DNA of 64,000 bases from Methylobacterium sp. DB0501 (GCF_011043735.1 NZ_JAAKGV010000020.1:124001-188000), one strand, 5' to 3'. Positions 16,449 through 24,860 are shown, counted from the stretch's first letter. Numbers and translations: made by a program. Notes: a model not told the origin generated them from the letters alone.

Positions 16449-17979
16449 GTAATTACCCACGGGGTGTTTTTGACGCGGGCGTTCGTCGTCCCGTCCTGTT
16501 CGGGATGGTGGGGGGTGATCAGGCGGTGATGGTGGTGAGCAGGGTGGCGAAGGGCGTGGCCTTGGTCTTGAGCGCGGCAGTGGCGACGACGGTGCGCACG
16601 TCTGCCTCGCCCTTGGCCGCCCACATCGCCCGATAGCCGTTCGTCACCTTGCGCTGGACCACCGCCGGCCGCAGGTCGCGCTCGCAGGCGTTGTTGGTCA
16701 CGTCCACCTGCCCCAGGAAGGCCAGGAAGGTCAGGAGTTGATCGTGCGCCCGGCCCATCCGGGCTTGGAGCGCCTGGGTCAGATCGCACGTCGCCGGGGC
16801 CTTCAGGATGGCATCGAGGTCCTGCTCCAACTCGCGCCGCTTGCGCGCCAGGGTCGAGGCGGCCAACTCGGTCAGCCCTCGGGCGAGCCCGAAGGCCTTG
16901 TCGAGCCACCACGTGAGCCGCAAGGCGATCAGATCGTCGCCCGCCTCGACCGCGTAGGCCACGTCGCGGGCGAGATGCGCCAGGCAAGTCTGCTGGTGCT
17001 CGCCGTGGCCCTGCTGGGCCGAGTACCGGTCGGAGATCCACACCAAAGGCCGGTGCCCGGCCATCACCTCGCCGACCACGGCAGCAGACCGGCTCGGGGC
17101 GGCGTGATGCACGACCGCGTCCTGGCAGCGGAACACCCAGTGGTAGCTGTTGGCGCCCTCGATCCGCACCCCGGTCTCGTCCGAGGCGACCACCGGAGCC
17201 TGGCGCAGACGCGCCAGCGCGGCGTCCCGGCCTTCGGCAAAACAGCCTTGGGCGCGCCGCAGCAGGTTCATCAGCCCGCCCCGGCTCAGCCGCAGCCCGA
17301 ACAGGTCCGACAGGGCCGCCTGCAACCGGTCGTAGGACAGCGCCTGAAAGGTCTTCGGGTACGTCGCCACCGCGTGCAGCCGTGGCCCGAACGGCGTCGC
17401 GTCGGCTCCCGCCGGCCGCGGGGCGGCGACCCGGGTCCGGCAGGCCGGGCAGGTCACGCACAAGCGCCGGTGCTGCTCGACCACCGGGCGAACGAGCGGC
17501 AGGTCGATGCGCTCGTGCACGCTGACGGTCTCGGCCGGAAGATCGGCCGGCAGCAGCTCGCCGCACGATGAGCAGGCGGAGGGCCGATGCTCCACCACCT
17601 GATTCGGATCCGGCGTCAGCGCCCGCTTGTGGCCCTCATGTCCAGGCTTGGCCCCACCCGGGCGGGACTTCTCGCGACGCTCCTTGCGGTCGCTCGCCGG
17701 CGGCTTGGACGAGGTGCGCGACGTCTTCTCGGGCCGGTGCAGCTTCAGCACCAACTCGATCAGTTCCTCCTTGCTCAGGCGCTCGAGGTCACTGCGGCTC
17801 ATCCCGACAGGGAACCAGCCAAACAGCCGTCCGGCAAGGGGACGGTCCGACGCCCCCTCTCGCGACCGAGCTGCGCCGTCCCGACACCCCACTGGGTAAT
17901 TAACCCTCCCGCCCCCGCCATCCCAACACAGGACGGGCCGACAAACGCGCGTGCCAAAAAATATCCCCTGGGTAATTAC
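16449..17979. mobile_element. IS66-family insertion sequence, single-gene type
   Basis: The element is bounded by long imperfect terminal inverted repeats of about 65-70 bp, starting GTAATTACCCA on the left and ending TGGGTAATTAC on the right. Further shared blocks include CCCGTCCTG and GGGATGG. The only gene is the large transposase; tnpA and tnpB are absent, as in the ISBst12-like subgroup. The 8-bp flanks do not match, so there is no visible target duplication. A second partial copy of the terminal motif (TGGGTAATTAACC) lies inside at about 17893-17906. Confidence 0.85.
16519..17802 (-). CDS. IS66-family transposase (TnpC)
   Basis: A 427-residue transposase from the ATG at 17802 (MSRSDLERLSKEELIELV). 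Upstream codons stay open but belong to the terminal repeat region. Domains in order: a leucine-rich N-terminal coiled region, a basic SSKPPASDRKERREKS segment, a zinc-binding motif (CSSCGELL and CVTCPACRTRV), then a DDE catalytic core with VASDETGVRIEG, WISDRYSAQQGHG and NNACERDLRPAVVQRK. The frame appears intact, so the element may be active or only recently silenced. Confidence 0.93.
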   Translation of the reverse strand: MSRSDLERLSKEELIELVLKLHRPEKTSRTSSKPPASDRKERREKSRPGGAKPGHEGHKRALTPDPNQVVEHRPSACSSCGELLPADLPAETVSVHERIDLPLVRPVVEQHRRLCVTCPACRTRVAAPRPAGADATPFGPRLHAVATYPKTFQALSYDRLQAALSDLFGLRLSRGGLMNLLRRAQGCFAEGRDAALARLRQAPVVASDETGVRIEGANSYHWVFRCQDAVVHHAAPSRSAAVVGEVMAGHRPLVWISDRYSAQQGHGEHQQTCLAHLARDVAYAVEAGDDLIALRLTWWLDKAFGLARGLTELAASTLARKRRELEQDLDAILKAPATCDLTQALQARMGRAHDQLLTFLAFLGQVDVTNNACERDLRPAVVQRKVTNGYRAMWAAKGEADVRTVVATAALKTKATPFATLLTTITA

Positions 17980-18339
17980 CGGAAGTCGGTTGAGCGATGC
18001 AGCATAGTCAAAAAAGCATTAGGATCCTTGCTAAGCGCTATGGCAACAACCAGAAGACTGTCGCCATAGGGAAGAAGCGCTTTTCGACGGCCGATGGCAT
18101 GCGGGAGCGAGCGTGCCCAGGTCAACTACGACAGCAATGACCAGCTTCATTCGGGCGCATCCCACCGACGTTGAAGCTAGCTGCATATTCACCCGTCGCG
18201 TGAAGACGCTATGCAGACTCACACACCATATGGCCATCTGCAAAGCCTGGACGGACGAGATATTCCAGTTCGCCCAAAACCCGTACCGCCCAACTACGGG
18301 ACAATGCATCTGTAGATGCAATCAGTTTGCTTAGGTCGA
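17980..18339. other. Spacer between IS66 and the defence locus
   Basis: No gene is supported. It includes the 3' flank of the last defence gene; a clear terminator was not found. Confidence 0.3.
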
Positions 18340-19251
18340 TTAAATATTTCGCCCAAGGCGCAAAATGTGGTCTCGTAATATGTTGCAGGCAGGTCCCATG
18401 AGGGCGCTAACGTCGCTGCCAGGCGTGAACTGATATTTAATCGTTGTGATCCCAGCCAAATCACTCGGCAGCTTAAGTTTCGAGCCCTTCGGCTCCATTA
18501 GGATGGCGCGCTGGCGTCCCAAGCTCCCCATGAAGAAGCCCAGTTCGAACACAACGTTGTCCCGGGGCGTTGGCCACTCTTCGTCGCGGACTTCTGTCTT
18601 GTCGTCGGGGTGAGCGACCGCTACCGCGAAATCAGATTGCATCAACTCCTCTTCCAGCGTCTCAAGCGTGTAGTTCGTCACCTTGAAGACACCGTTCGCC
18701 CAAACGACCGTCAGGAACGGGTCGTTCGCGAGCGCATTCTCGATGGCTCGTGCCACCGGAAGGGCCTCCGAGGATGAGAACAGGAATACACGCGGCTTTT
18801 CGTTTGCAGGTCGGATCAGCGCGTTTCGTTGCTCTAGGCGTCGCGCCAACTCCTGCGCCATGCGTCGCCAGACCTCGGGATACCGGTCGGCAACGACGGA
18901 GAATTCGGCCTCGCTGACCTTCAGGACGACGGCCTCGGTCGTCGCGGTCACGGTCGCTGCGCGCGCCTGGAATGGTGCGACGGCTGCCATCTCGCCAACC
19001 TGATCTCCTCGGCTACGCATGTTAACGCGATGGTCGTTCACGACGATCTCGAAATTGCCGACTATGATGAAGAACAGGTCGTTGTCGGTGCCTCCCTGCT
19101 CAATGATTGAGGTTCCGCGTTCGATGCGTACGAGCTCGCCCACGTCGACCAGGGCTTCGGCAAGGCCAGGCGTCCCGGTAACGAGCCTTTGGCGGCCCAT
19201 CTCTTCCACGAGGCGCACCCGGCCCCGTTCGCCTTGAAACCGTTCGAGCAT
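18340..19251 (-). CDS. Cyclic-nucleotide-binding/TIR-like effector (PycTIR-like)
   Basis: A 303-residue soluble protein; the ATG at 19251 follows a strong GGGAGG site. Residues about 22-140 form a cNMP-binding domain: RIERGTSIIEQGG, then a phosphate-binding cassette (VGEMAAVAPFQARAAT, with Gly86, Glu87 and Arg97). Residues about 152-275 form a TIR-like domain of the CAP12/Pycsar type: RVFLFSSSEALPVARAIE, SDFAVAVAHPDD and RDNVVFELGFFMGSLGRQR, where Glu236 is the expected NADase residue. Known PycTIR effectors deplete NAD+ when a cyclic pyrimidine nucleotide binds. The E2-like and cyclase genes lie immediately upstream; the gap to the E2 stop is 59 nt. The ligand (cCMP, cUMP or another) cannot be read from sequence. 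Confidence 0.88.
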   Translation of the reverse strand: MLERFQGERGRVRLVEEMGRQRLVTGTPGLAEALVDVGELVRIERGTSIIEQGGTDNDLFFIIVGNFEIVVNDHRVNMRSRGDQVGEMAAVAPFQARAATVTATTEAVVLKVSEAEFSVVADRYPEVWRRMAQELARRLEQRNALIRPANEKPRVFLFSSSEALPVARAIENALANDPFLTVVWANGVFKVTNYTLETLEEELMQSDFAVAVAHPDDKTEVRDEEWPTPRDNVVFELGFFMGSLGRQRAILMEPKGSKLKLPSDLAGITTIKYQFTPGSDVSALMGPACNILRDHILRLGRNI

Positions 19252-19310
19252 GGCACATCCTCCCGACTGTTACGCGCACCCACCCGATGCGCCTTTGCCG
19301 CGCCAGGGCC

Positions 19311-20102
19311 TCACGGCCTGGCGACGCCCAGCGGGCAACCGTCCATGGTCCCGCAACAATCCTTGCCTTCGAACGACTTCCAGAACGACCGCTCCGCGGT
19401 GGCCATGTCCTGCATCGCGCCGACGATCTCGACTAGGCGGCCGGCATGGTCGCGGCATCGCCGGAGGGTCAAGGGCCGCTCGTCCTGCCCGCAGGGGCAG
19501 GCTTGCCGAAGCGTCGCCGGGCGACGATGCATGACGAAGATGCGCGCCATCGTCCGGCCGTCAACCTGCAACCGAACCGCGCTCCCCTGCGACGAACACC
19601 CTTTTGACCGAACCGTGGCCACACGTCCTTGGAACAGCCGGTCGCGCAGCCGGGGCGAGACCGCCGCGGCCGCTTCGAGCGCCTTGCGCTGATGTACGGC
19701 AGCGCCGCCATGGGCCCATTCGCGACGGTCCGGCCATCGGCGCAGGCGCCGCGCACGCTCCTGCAGGCGTAGGAACTGCAACACGGCACCCCACCATGTC
19801 GCGCCTTCCGCGGTGGCTTCGAGTGCTAGGTTCTCATAGGGCTCCCAGTTCAGGCAGAACGACCCATCGGCATTGATGTGCCGCATCGGGCAGAACGCCG
19901 GGAGACGAGCCCCTAAGGTCGCCTCCCGAACATATGGCCGGCCGCCGCTCGCCTGGACCTCAAGTTCGTAGCCGTGGAGGCTCCCGTCCGTCATCAGGAT
20001 GGGCACGGCCGCGCGTAGGAGACCATTGGTCGAGAGAAGCGGCGTGATCCCATATGCCGGGGCTGCCGACGCGAGGATCTCGACCGCCGCCGGCTGGATC
20101 AT
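19311..20102 (-). CDS. E2-like (ubiquitin-conjugating-fold) protein with Cys-rich tail
   Basis: A 263-residue protein whose ATG overlaps the stop of the cyclase gene (ATGA), so the two are translationally coupled. The motif FCPMRHINADGSFCL (70-84, with His75 and Cys83) matches the DGSxCL signature of prokaryotic E2-like proteins; the helical region WWGAVLQFLRLQERARRL and RWPDRREWAHG follow. The C-terminal part is rich in Cys (202, 204, 216, 249, 250, 256), which could bind zinc. No E1 or JAB protease gene is present, as in the E2-only type of CBASS. In CBASS an E2 module conjugates or primes the nucleotidyltransferase; by analogy this protein may act on the adjacent cyclase (inference). Confidence 0.72.
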   Translation of the reverse strand: MIQPAAVEILASAAPAYGITPLLSTNGLLRAAVPILMTDGSLHGYELEVQASGGRPYVREATLGARLPAFCPMRHINADGSFCLNWEPYENLALEATAEGATWWGAVLQFLRLQERARRLRRWPDRREWAHGGAAVHQRKALEAAAAVSPRLRDRLFQGRVATVRSKGCSSQGSAVRLQVDGRTMARIFVMHRRPATLRQACPCGQDERPLTLRRCRDHAGRLVEIVGAMQDMATAERSFWKSFEGKDCCGTMDGCPLGVARP

Positions 20103-21652
20103 TCCCCGCCGACCTCGACGTAGGGTGTGACCACTTGATCGGCAGCCCTTTTGACCGCCGGCGCCGCGGCGGCGAACGCCTCGGCCTTGATGGCCTTGGC
20201 GGTCCGGTCGCCGTCGGCTGCAAGTCCCTCCACCGCCTCGTTGTAGTCGAGGCCGTCGAAGCGCCGGGACGGGCCGAACAGGTCCCTGACTGCTTGCGTC
20301 CCGGATTTGTATGCGACCTGCCCGATGGCCGTCTGCGTGCCCGTGCAACGCTTCTGTTCGGACTCCGAAGCCAGTACGCCGCGGCTCACCGAGCATCGCA
20401 AGCGGTCCCCGTGCGCGCCGAGCCGCGTCAGGGTCATCGGGCCGAACTCGATGCCTATCGCAAGCCCGAGCTTTTTCACGTCGACCCCCTCCTCGTCGAG
20501 CTTCTCCAAGGCGAGCTCGAAGCTGCTCCGAAGGGCACCGGCGCACAGTACGGCCGTGCTCACCGTCTCCTCGTCGTCGGTCGTCTGCGCCGTTCCCTCG
20601 CACAGCAAGCCGTGGATGCAGTCGCCGATGAAACGGACCCGCCGGCCCTCGAAGTCGACGCCCATCACGCGGTCGAGTTCGGCGCGGATGACGTGCAAGG
20701 CGCGTACGACATCCTCCGACGTCCTCGCTTCCAGGTGGCGGGCCACGTAGGCCGTGAAGCCATCGATATCCGCATAGACGGAGACGGCCTCCTGACGTCG
20801 GGAGTTGGATGGTGTCAGCGCGATAATGTCTATGGTGCGCAAAGGCGGCGTGTGGCGCGAAAACTCGTAGTTGGAGAGTGGGTTCTTAGCGAGGTCGGCG
20901 CGCCATTCTTCCGCGAGATCCTCTACGTCGAGGCCGAGCTTGGCGTCTGCCTGCGACAGGGCTACCTCGCTGGCGGTCATCTTGGTCTTGGACGGCTCCT
21001 TGACCTCGGTCAGGCCTATCGCGCGCCGGGCGTTGTTCGTCAGGAATATGCCGACCGCGGACCCCGCCGCTGAGAACTTCGCGGCATGGTTCGCTGGATC
21101 CCCCAGGAACAAGGGCTCGCGACCGCCGTTCCGGCCGTTGTTCACGACGAGGGCGAGACCGCTATCTATCCCGACTCTGACCCTGGCCGCGGGAACATAC
21201 TCGTCGTCGTCGCCTGTGGCCGCGCAAACGTCGATGACGAGCTGGGCGATGGCGACCGCGCGATGGAGCCTCCGGGCTTCGGCGCCGCCGTCCTCCTCGT
21301 CGTCGCTGTCGTAGGGTTTGTGGACGACGGCGTGCAGCCGCTGGTTATGAAAATCGACGCGCAGCGCATCCGCCCTGTTGAGGATGCGGCGCACGCTTCG
21401 ACCGTGCAGGTCGAGGAACCGAAGCGTTCGCTTGTGGCATGTCTCCCCTTCGCTCAACGTGCAGTTCAGCATGTCGTCGAGGTTAAGGATGTCCGCGTAG
21501 AGATGCACGGCCTTCATCCGATAGGCCTTCGCGGTGGGTATGTTGCCGAGCGACATCTCGCGCTTGAAGTCGACGATCTCGACCTTCTTCACGTCCTTGA
21601 TCTTGGCGGCGATGTGTTCGGCCGCCCGGTCACGCTTCCAGCTATGTGCCAT
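20099..21652 (-). CDS. Tandem class III nucleotide cyclase (PycC-like)
   Basis: A 517-residue soluble protein. The C-terminal half is a class III cyclase domain: VYADIDGFTAYVA (290-304, metal Asp295), RFIGDCIHGLL (340-350, second metal Asp344), LAIGIEFGPMTLTRLG (397-412) and CSVSRGVLASE (420-430). The N-terminal half resembles a second, diverged cyclase domain: HLYADILNLDDML (50-62) and RVGIDSGLALVVN (159-171), followed by LFLGDPANHAAKFS. With a cyclic-nucleotide-binding TIR effector two genes downstream, this fits PycC of Pycsar antiviral systems, which make cCMP or cUMP on infection. The protein ends VGGE. The start is 137 nt after the phosphoesterase stop; a GGCGGAAG site precedes the ATG. 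Base specificity is unknown. Confidence 0.85.
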   Translation of the reverse strand: MAHSWKRDRAAEHIAAKIKDVKKVEIVDFKREMSLGNIPTAKAYRMKAVHLYADILNLDDMLNCTLSEGETCHKRTLRFLDLHGRSVRRILNRADALRVDFHNQRLHAVVHKPYDSDDEEDGGAEARRLHRAVAIAQLVIDVCAATGDDDEYVPAARVRVGIDSGLALVVNNGRNGGREPLFLGDPANHAAKFSAAGSAVGIFLTNNARRAIGLTEVKEPSKTKMTASEVALSQADAKLGLDVEDLAEEWRADLAKNPLSNYEFSRHTPPLRTIDIIALTPSNSRRQEAVSVYADIDGFTAYVARHLEARTSEDVVRALHVIRAELDRVMGVDFEGRRVRFIGDCIHGLLCEGTAQTTDDEETVSTAVLCAGALRSSFELALEKLDEEGVDVKKLGLAIGIEFGPMTLTRLGAHGDRLRCSVSRGVLASESEQKRCTGTQTAIGQVAYKSGTQAVRDLFGPSRRFDGLDYNEAVEGLAADGDRTAKAIKAEAFAAAAPAVKRAADQVVTPYVEVGGE

Positions 21653-21789
21653 GTCAACTTCCGCCTGTCGACGGACCGGGCAAGGACCGGCCTGATTGTG
21701 AGTTTCGCGGTGGATCGAGGGATGCGGACGTCAGCGCTGCACCGGGCCGACGACATGGCGCCGCCACTCGATGGTCCCGCGCCCGAACG
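21653..21789 (-). promoter_or_regulatory. Possible internal promoter region of the defence locus
   Basis: This 137-nt gap is the largest inside the eight-gene array; other junctions overlap or are under 60 nt. It may separate an upstream TIR/caspase/RyR/phosphoesterase unit from a downstream cyclase/E2/effector unit. No promoter motif is clear. Confidence 0.35.
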
Positions 21790-23175
21790 TCATGAGATCT
21801 CTTCGGAAAATATTTCCTCCGTGCCAGCATCGGTGACCTGCATGTATCGGGCCCGACATGAGCCAACCCCGACGTCGATGACGGCGTAGCCATGGGTGAA
21901 GACCCCGCCGCGCGTCTGAAGCCTCGTGCCCTCAATGATGGCGGGCGTCTGCTCCAGGTCGTCGAGAGGCTTGTAGATGTTGTCGAGGACAGACACCGGG
22001 ACGGCGCCGTGGCCGATGCACCGACCAACTTTTATTCCCGAGAACGGCTCGTAGATCCCCAGCGAGTGCTCGTGGCCCCAGAACCAGGCCGCCACGCAGC
22101 CGTCTCTGTTCATGCGCTCAAAGGCACGCATCAGGTGGGGGTTGCTTGGGTTCCTCTTGCCTTGCGCCGGCTTGGCGCCGATGGCCGAGAACGCGGAGAA
22201 CGGCTGGTGATGCGACAGGAGTATGGTCCGACCTCCGAACTCCTCGATCCGCTGGCAATGCCATTCCAGCTCGTCGTCTTCGAGGTGGGTCAGGGCATCG
22301 GCAACTGAGTGGGGATTGTTGTCGTGCAGGCCGGTATCCATGGCAAGGAACTGCCATCTCTCGTCCGCCGAGCGCAGGCAGAAGAAACTCGCGCGCTGCC
22401 GGAGGGAGCCCTCGTTCAGCTTCGGCAGCAGATCGTAATATCCGACCCCGCCGCAGTACATGTCGTGGTTTCCGGACAGCGTGTACACCAGGGTTGGTCG
22501 CTTGGTCCGCAACTCCCGCGTCACCGGGCGGAGGAAGTTGTCCTCGCACTCCTTCCTGGTCCCCGAGTAATAGATATCCCCGAGGTGGACCAGCACGTCC
22601 GGGTGCTCCCCTGCGATGGACCTCAAGACCTCTATGGCCGGCCGTGCGCCGGTGCCCCAATCGCTTACGAGCGCAAGGCGCGAACCGGCCTTGATCTCGT
22701 GCGTCTCCGGACCGGCCTGCGCGGGCCGGACGTACGGAATCGGCTTCCGCTTCCCGTCCGGACCGAAATACCCCGCGTAGGCACGCAGGGTCGTAACCCA
22801 TTCCACGTCGCAGGTCCCAGTCCTGTATTCGTCCTCGACCTCGGCGAGCGCAGCCTGGTTGCCACTGGCGAGGGCCTTCACGTAGCGCAAGGCCAGTTCG
22901 ACGCACACCTTGCCTATATCGACCGGTGACAGATCCCGCGCCGCCGGCGAGGAAGGCCGCACCCCGGACCCGATGCCCGCGTCGCGCCCGCACTCCCGTC
23001 TCGTGATTGCAGTCGCCTCATCGTTGAACGTCGCCGAGGCCGACCGTTCCAGCCGTCGTGCACCCGGTCCGGAGGCCTTGGCGTCAATGCGTTCAGCGAC
23101 CTCCGCAACCGCCGATTGGAACAGGGACAGCACCGGATCGCGCACACTTTCGAAAGTTTCGGGCATCGACTTCAC
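21790..23175 (-). CDS. Calcineurin-like metallophosphoesterase, purple-acid-phosphatase-like
   Basis: A 461-residue protein with a GTG start that overlaps the stop of the RyR-like gene (GTGA); ATG at 23166 is the alternative. After a roughly 165-residue N-terminal region without a recognised domain, the phosphoesterase motifs appear in order: SDWGTG (Asp172), GDIYYSG (199-205), SGNHDMY (GNHD 235-238), SHHQP (His322/323) and GHEH (367-370). A D-x-G first motif and GDxxY second motif resemble the purple-acid-phosphatase-like branch more than classic cAMP phosphodiesterases. In a locus with a cyclase it could hydrolyse the signal, or attack nucleotides as an effector; both are inferences. No signal peptide is seen, so it is cytoplasmic. 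Confidence 0.85.
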   Translation of the reverse strand: MKSMPETFESVRDPVLSLFQSAVAEVAERIDAKASGPGARRLERSASATFNDEATAITRRECGRDAGIGSGVRPSSPAARDLSPVDIGKVCVELALRYVKALASGNQAALAEVEDEYRTGTCDVEWVTTLRAYAGYFGPDGKRKPIPYVRPAQAGPETHEIKAGSRLALVSDWGTGARPAIEVLRSIAGEHPDVLVHLGDIYYSGTRKECEDNFLRPVTRELRTKRPTLVYTLSGNHDMYCGGVGYYDLLPKLNEGSLRQRASFFCLRSADERWQFLAMDTGLHDNNPHSVADALTHLEDDELEWHCQRIEEFGGRTILLSHHQPFSAFSAIGAKPAQGKRNPSNPHLMRAFERMNRDGCVAAWFWGHEHSLGIYEPFSGIKVGRCIGHGAVPVSVLDNIYKPLDDLEQTPAIIEGTRLQTRGGVFTHGYAVIDVGVGSCRARYMQVTDAGTEEIFSEEIS

Positions 23176-23456
23176 CCACTCCTCTCTTCGTCATCCTGGA
23201 ACCAGCGCTTCAGCACCGGGAGATATCGCCGGACCTGCTCCCGGTCGCTCTCCTTCTCGTCCTCGGGTAGGTCCTCGTACTGCATGCCGAATTGGCGCTC
23301 CCATCGCTCGACCAACTCGGCGGACAGGACCAGCGACCCGTCCGGCCGGCGGACCGCCTTGGCATGGACGTAACGCTGCCAGTGGGACCACCGCTCGTGC
23401 TCGATGGCCGCCAGTTCCTCAATGAGCGCGTCGTCATCCCCACGGTCGCGAACCAT
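23172..23456 (-). CDS. Small RyR-domain-like protein
   Basis: A 94-residue protein, ATG at 23456 behind a GGGGA site, 16 nt after the caspase stop. The motifs IEHERWSHWQRYV and YEDLPEDEKESDREQVR match the bacterial RyR domain (helical, with conserved H-x-x-W and L-p-x-x-e-K-x-x-D-R). Comparative-genomic work has proposed RyR domains as sensors of nucleotide-derived signals in conflict systems. It lies between a caspase-like gene and a phosphoesterase gene that it overlaps. Whether it binds a TIR product is untested. Confidence 0.78.
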   Translation of the reverse strand: MVRDRGDDDALIEELAAIEHERWSHWQRYVHAKAVRRPDGSLVLSAELVERWERQFGMQYEDLPEDEKESDREQVRRYLPVLKRWFQDDEERSG

Positions 23457-23472
23457 TGCCTGCCATCCCCGG

Positions 23473-24456
23473 TCAGATCAGCTTCTCGGCCACCAGCCGC
23501 CTGTAGTGCTCGCCGAGCACGGTCAGCTCGCAGCTCTGGCTGTCCATTGCGGCATGCCACATGTGGGGGGCCCCGACCGGCCGGACCAAGTTCACTTTCA
23601 CGTAGCTCTGGAGCACGGCGAAGATCTCCGTGTTCGCGGGGTTGGGCGCCACCCCCGTGTCCGGCCTTTCCCTTTCGGGCTCGAACGATGGATCGAGCTT
23701 GATCCTGTGACCCGGGGCTGGGAAGAGCGAAGCAAGCTTTTTAAGATCAGAGAGGGATATGGGGGGCTTGGCCCTGCGCAATGACACGAACGACTTCACG
23801 TTGGTCTTGAACACCGGTCGCTGCCCGCCCCATGGTCCGAGCGACTGGTCGATGTGGGCATAGACGCTGCCCGGCGTCACGTCCCCGACGAGGTTCGCGG
23901 CCGCCCCGTCGAGCGCGTGGACCAGCAGGTTGGTGAATACGCCGGGGGCGCCGTTACCGCCCTCGTACGCGTACTCCTTCTCGGTCGACGCGGTGAGGAG
24001 GGTCATCCCCTCGGCAATCTCGGCAACGCCGCTGCCGCCCGCCCGGTTCCCAGCTATGCCGCCGTAGCAGCTATCAAGGATGATGATCCTGTTCTTCGCC
24101 TTCGACTGCCTAGCGAACGTCATGATTTCGCTCAGCGGGAGGCCGTCGTTGCCGTCCTGGCTGTCGCTGGCACAGAGGAAGCCGCCCGTCTCGTCGACGA
24201 AACCGTGGCCTGCGAAGTAGAGCAGGGCCACGTCGGGATCGCCCGCGAAGACGGCCTCAACCTCCGTGCGCAGTTGCCGTCGGTCGAGCGGGTTGCCTCT
24301 GTCCGTCGCTGTCAGGAGCCTCGGCGTGGTGAAGTTCACCGACTGGTCGAAGTTGGTTTCGAGGACGCCGGCGACGGCGGTCGCATCGGCGACGCAGCCC
24401 TTCAGTGGCTTGAGGCGATCGTAGTGATCAATGCCGATGATCAAGGCCTTCCGCAT
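23473..24456 (-). CDS. Caspase-like (C14 family) peptidase
   Basis: A 327-residue protein. The second of two tandem ATGs (24456) is preferred because a GAGGG site lies 4 nt upstream. The N-terminal half is a caspase/metacaspase fold: MRKALIIGIDHYD, KGCVADATAVAGVL, VALLYFAGHGF with catalytic His84, and IIILDSCYGG with catalytic Cys130. The C-terminal about 120 residues (from SLRRAKPPISL) are not recognised. Bacterial caspase-like proteases act in abortive defence, and some are switched on by TIR-made nucleotide signals (type IV Thoeris). Two TIR genes sit directly upstream here, which supports that kind of circuit by inference. Confidence 0.88.
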   Translation of the reverse strand: MRKALIIGIDHYDRLKPLKGCVADATAVAGVLETNFDQSVNFTTPRLLTATDRGNPLDRRQLRTEVEAVFAGDPDVALLYFAGHGFVDETGGFLCASDSQDGNDGLPLSEIMTFARQSKAKNRIIILDSCYGGIAGNRAGGSGVAEIAEGMTLLTASTEKEYAYEGGNGAPGVFTNLLVHALDGAAANLVGDVTPGSVYAHIDQSLGPWGGQRPVFKTNVKSFVSLRRAKPPISLSDLKKLASLFPAPGHRIKLDPSFEPERERPDTGVAPNPANTEIFAVLQSYVKVNLVRPVGAPHMWHAAMDSQSCELTVLGEHYRRLVAEKLI

Positions 24457-24463
24457 CATGCCC

Positions 24464-24835
24464 TCACAGAGAGTCGATGAATGCGGCGATGTTGGCATCG
24501 CTCCAGACGACGGTCCTCACGCCAGCGATTTCGGTCCGGTCGCTGGCGTGGGCCCAGACGCCGATGATCTTCTTGCCTTCGTCCTTCGCGCAGGCGACCT
24601 CCCACCTCTGGCCGGTCGACTGCGGCGAGTTCCTGCTGACCAACACGATCAACCCATGGCAACGCCGTATCCGCGTGCGGACTTTGTCCTTCCAATCCGT
24701 TTCGTAGGCCTCCTTCACGGAAAGGTCGATAAACTTATATGGAGCCCGTGGATGCAGCGACTGACCTTTAAGAAAATCCCGCTGTCGTTCGTTCTCCATC
24801 GCGAATGCGACGAAGAAAATTTTCTTCGTTGACAA
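24464..24835 (-). CDS. TIR-like protein (ThsB/DUF1863-type)
   Basis: A 123-residue protein. The TTG at 24835 is chosen because an AGGAGG site lies 6 nt upstream and it starts the fold (STKKIFFVAFAMENERQRDF); a TTG at 24874 would overlap the preceding gene. The layout strand-helix-strand with FIDLSVKEAYETDWKDKV, CHGLIVLVSRNSPQSTGQRW and EVACAKDEGKKIIGVWAH resembles the TIR-like DUF1863 group that includes ThsB of Thoeris. The Glu in RWEVACAKDEGK is the candidate catalytic residue. It ends 7 nt before the caspase start. Confidence 0.78.
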   Translation of the reverse strand: MSTKKIFFVAFAMENERQRDFLKGQSLHPRAPYKFIDLSVKEAYETDWKDKVRTRIRRCHGLIVLVSRNSPQSTGQRWEVACAKDEGKKIIGVWAHASDRTEIAGVRTVVWSDANIAAFIDSL

Positions 24836-24860
24836 ACTCTGCCTCCTGCCGCCCCGTTGT

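Noticed and set aside
16738..17571. 277-codon plus-strand frame opposite the IS66 transposase
   Set aside because: Antisense shadow of the transposase.
18031..18321. 96-codon minus-strand frame downstream of the TIR effector
   Set aside because: No ribosome site, no domain, and composition typical of non-coding sequence.
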